From assembly GCF_001426375.1 (NCBI RefSeq), contig NZ_LMEO01000050.1:402100-466099 (forward strand): 64,000 nucleotides of DNA, in the 5' to 3' direction. The notes below the pieces were generated by a model. That model saw only the letters and a list, made by a program, of their open reading frames with translations, did not search any database and was not told where the DNA came from. The position numbers were made by a program, and so were the translations under genes. The stretch is from Paenibacillus sp. Root444D2. GTDB taxonomy: Bacteria > Bacillota > Bacilli > Paenibacillales > NBRC-103111. Below, piece by piece: positions 62,517 through 64,000 of this stretch (positions within the stretch are counted from its first letter, which is position 1; each line of letters opens with the position of its first letter).

Positions 62517-64000
62517 TTAAGCCATCTCACTCATTTCAAAACGAAACTCGGAAATGATCTCCCGTTCTACCTGGGTGCGATTCAACACGATTCGGTAAAA
62601 TGGAGCTCCAGTTTTATATTGCGAATCCACGAAAATGTGCTCAATTTCCAATTCCCACTGCTCCGGATCGTATACCAACGTCACAGAATTCATCTGTAAA
62701 CGCCCAGAACCTGTTTCCTGAGGCTGCACGGAGCTTATGAAAACCTCCTGAAAGGATTCAGGTCTATTAGTAAAAATGGCTTTATCCGTAATAATCAACT
62801 GCGGAGTCTCATTGATCGGACGCTTCCATATAAATTCACGTGTGAGGCCTTCCAATGAAAGGCACGCATAGGCTTTGGTTAAATCCATGACAATTTGAAC
62901 GTTATCTTCAGATATTTGGCTGTATACAATCTCAGACCGATATGATTTTCCAAACCCTTGTCTACAGCCGTCAATAATCGGAACCGAATGTCCATGAGAA
63001 CCTGCATTGATCATCTCGTATCGATAGCTTGGTTGGAAATACTGCTTGGTATACAGCCCTAACCCTAGATCCGCCAGTATGTTTTGACCATCGACATGTA
63101 TAATAAAATGTCCCAAATCATTATGATTGTGTGGCTCTTCATTATGTCCGCCCTTGGCAGCAAAAGCAGTGGTTCCACCTCTCGAATCCCTTACTTTGGA
63201 GATTACCCATTGATTACCGGTAAAAATTTGCTCTTGAACCCTCTCATCACTACCCGTTGAGGCTAACGATTCCGTTTGTGATGACGACCAAAGCATCAGT
63301 CTTGTTGAATCTAGCCAATTGCCCGGAACTGGCTTCAAATGGTACTCTTCATTAGGAAGCTGTAAAGATGGTACATACTGTTTTAACCGTTGAATAAGGC
63401 CTGTATTTAAGGTTACTTCGTCAGGTGAATCGGAGAAATTGACCACCTTGCCCCCAGTTAACATGCAAAATTGCGGGAACTGCGCGATTCGTTCGACCTT
63501 CTCTTCCGAAAGGAGAGAGATTTGCCCATGTGTTCGTTCTTTCAACAATTCTGCAAAATAGACAAAGTAAGAAAAACCAAACTGCCAATAAGCTGGTCCT
63601 TCTGGTGTCGCTCCTTGCTCGTCGAAGCCTGAGAAGTAATTTCTCAGTACCCCAATCACACGCCAAAGCATTCCTGCCAGCTTCTCACTATCTTCGATCA
63701 TATAGATAGCTGTTGCCCCTATACTTGCTGAGCAAACTGCCGGCCAATTGTTTGTTTTCAATTCCCAGTTTTGCGGAGTTGGATTATTGAAATACACTTG
63801 AAATATACGCTTATCGATCTCTTCTTTCACTCGATGAACCACCCAGGGATGTAATCTTTCTTTGAGCAAATACACAGTTTCCGCTAAAGTGAATGCGGTC
63901 ATACCTGACAAAAGGTCTACCGTTTCACGAGGTGGTACTGGTTGATCCCAGATGCCGTTCGGGTAATCATTATGGTAAAGTCCAACATGCGCTGGTAAAA
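62517..64000 (-). CDS. Heparinase II/III family protein (5' part outside the window)
   Basis: The frame is open to the right edge, so at least 494 residues are seen; the N-terminus is missing. An (alpha/alpha) region (NWPAVCSASIGATAIYMIED, FDEQGATPEGPAYWQFGFSYFVYFAELL) precedes a beta-sandwich domain with GGHNEEPHNHNDLGHFIIHVDGQNILADLGLGLYT, the signature of the heparinase II/III domain. Such enzymes cleave uronic-acid polysaccharides by elimination. No signal peptide can be judged. It lies upstream of the unassigned 686-residue gene. Confidence 0.85.
   Translation of the reverse strand, partial: LPAHVGLYHNDYPNGIWDQPVPPRETVDLLSGMTAFTLAETVYLLKERLHPWVVHRVKEEIDKRIFQVYFNNPTPQNWELKTNNWPAVCSASIGATAIYMIEDSEKLAGMLWRVIGVLRNYFSGFDEQGATPEGPAYWQFGFSYFVYFAELLKERTHGQISLLSEEKVERIAQFPQFCMLTGGKVVNFSDSPDEVTLNTGLIQRLKQYVPSLQLPNEEYHLKPVPGNWLDSTRLMLWSSSQTESLASTGSDERVQEQIFTGNQWVISKVRDSRGGTTAFAAKGGHNEEPHNHNDLGHFIIHVDGQNILADLGLGLYTKQYFQPSYRYEMINAGSHGHSVPIIDGCRQGFGKSYRSEIVYSQISEDNVQIVMDLTKAYACLSLEGLTREFIWKRPINETPQLIITDKAIFTNRPESFQEVFISSVQPQETGSGRLQMNSVTLVYDPEQWELEIEHIFVDSQYKTGAPFYRIVLNRTQVEREIISEFRFEMSEMA

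Overview
The window looks like chromosome of an endospore-forming Bacillota close to Paenibacillus. The evidence is strong AGGAGG-type ribosome sites, a GerA-family spore germination operon, repeated YesM/YesN two-component pairs next to LplB/LplC-type sugar permeases without an ATPase gene, and a CcpN-like gluconeogenic promoter. No rRNA, tRNA, insertion sequence or CRISPR array was seen. Most genes are on the minus strand. All readings come from the sequence alone, without database searches.

Layout, low to high coordinates. 1-2.2 kb: a gluconeogenic operon, gapB-type GAPDH, then a previously easy-to-miss 58-residue SR1P-like peptide gene, then pyruvate phosphate dikinase (cut by the window edge), behind two abutting CcpN-like sites. 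2.2-4.2 kb: a dithiol oxidoreductase and a YjdF-like membrane protein. 4.5-18.7 kb: an alpha-mannoside utilisation locus (sensor kinase, regulator, binding protein, two permeases, GH125, a large clan GH-A enzyme, GH38). 19.3-26.4 kb: a MurNAc/cell-wall recycling operon (murR, serine hydrolase, ABC importer, BadF-type kinase, murQ) that uses an ABC importer rather than a PTS. 26.6-35.1 kb: a second kinase/regulator/ABC operon ending in an (alpha/alpha)6 glycosidase. 35.2-39.3 kb: a germination receptor operon with an additional small D-type membrane protein. 39.4-40.2 kb: an array of about 112-bp units made of hairpins.

40.3-53.3 kb is a histidine-utilisation region: MFS transporter, a HutH-family lyase, an AraC regulator, HutG, HutU, HutI, glutamate dehydrogenase, malic enzyme, HutD and a sarcosine-oxidase-like flavoprotein. 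HutU, HutI and HutG look orthodox and would turn urocanate into glutamate, which GDH and malic enzyme could feed into central metabolism. The lyase is not orthodox: the Ala-Ser-Gly triad that forms the MIO cofactor is absent and two more catalytic positions are changed. It therefore resembles the MIO-independent trimethylamine lyases (ergothionase type) more than a normal histidase, and the cluster may process a modified histidine. This is the most interesting element in the window.

53.9-64 kb: a CynX-type MFS gene divergent from a LysR regulator with clear palindromic operators, an AraC gene divergent from a phytanoyl-CoA-dioxygenase/HEAT-repeat fusion, an AraC/GyrI-like regulator, a 3' remnant of a lutC-like gene, an unassigned 686-residue protein, and a heparinase II/III-family gene cut by the right edge.
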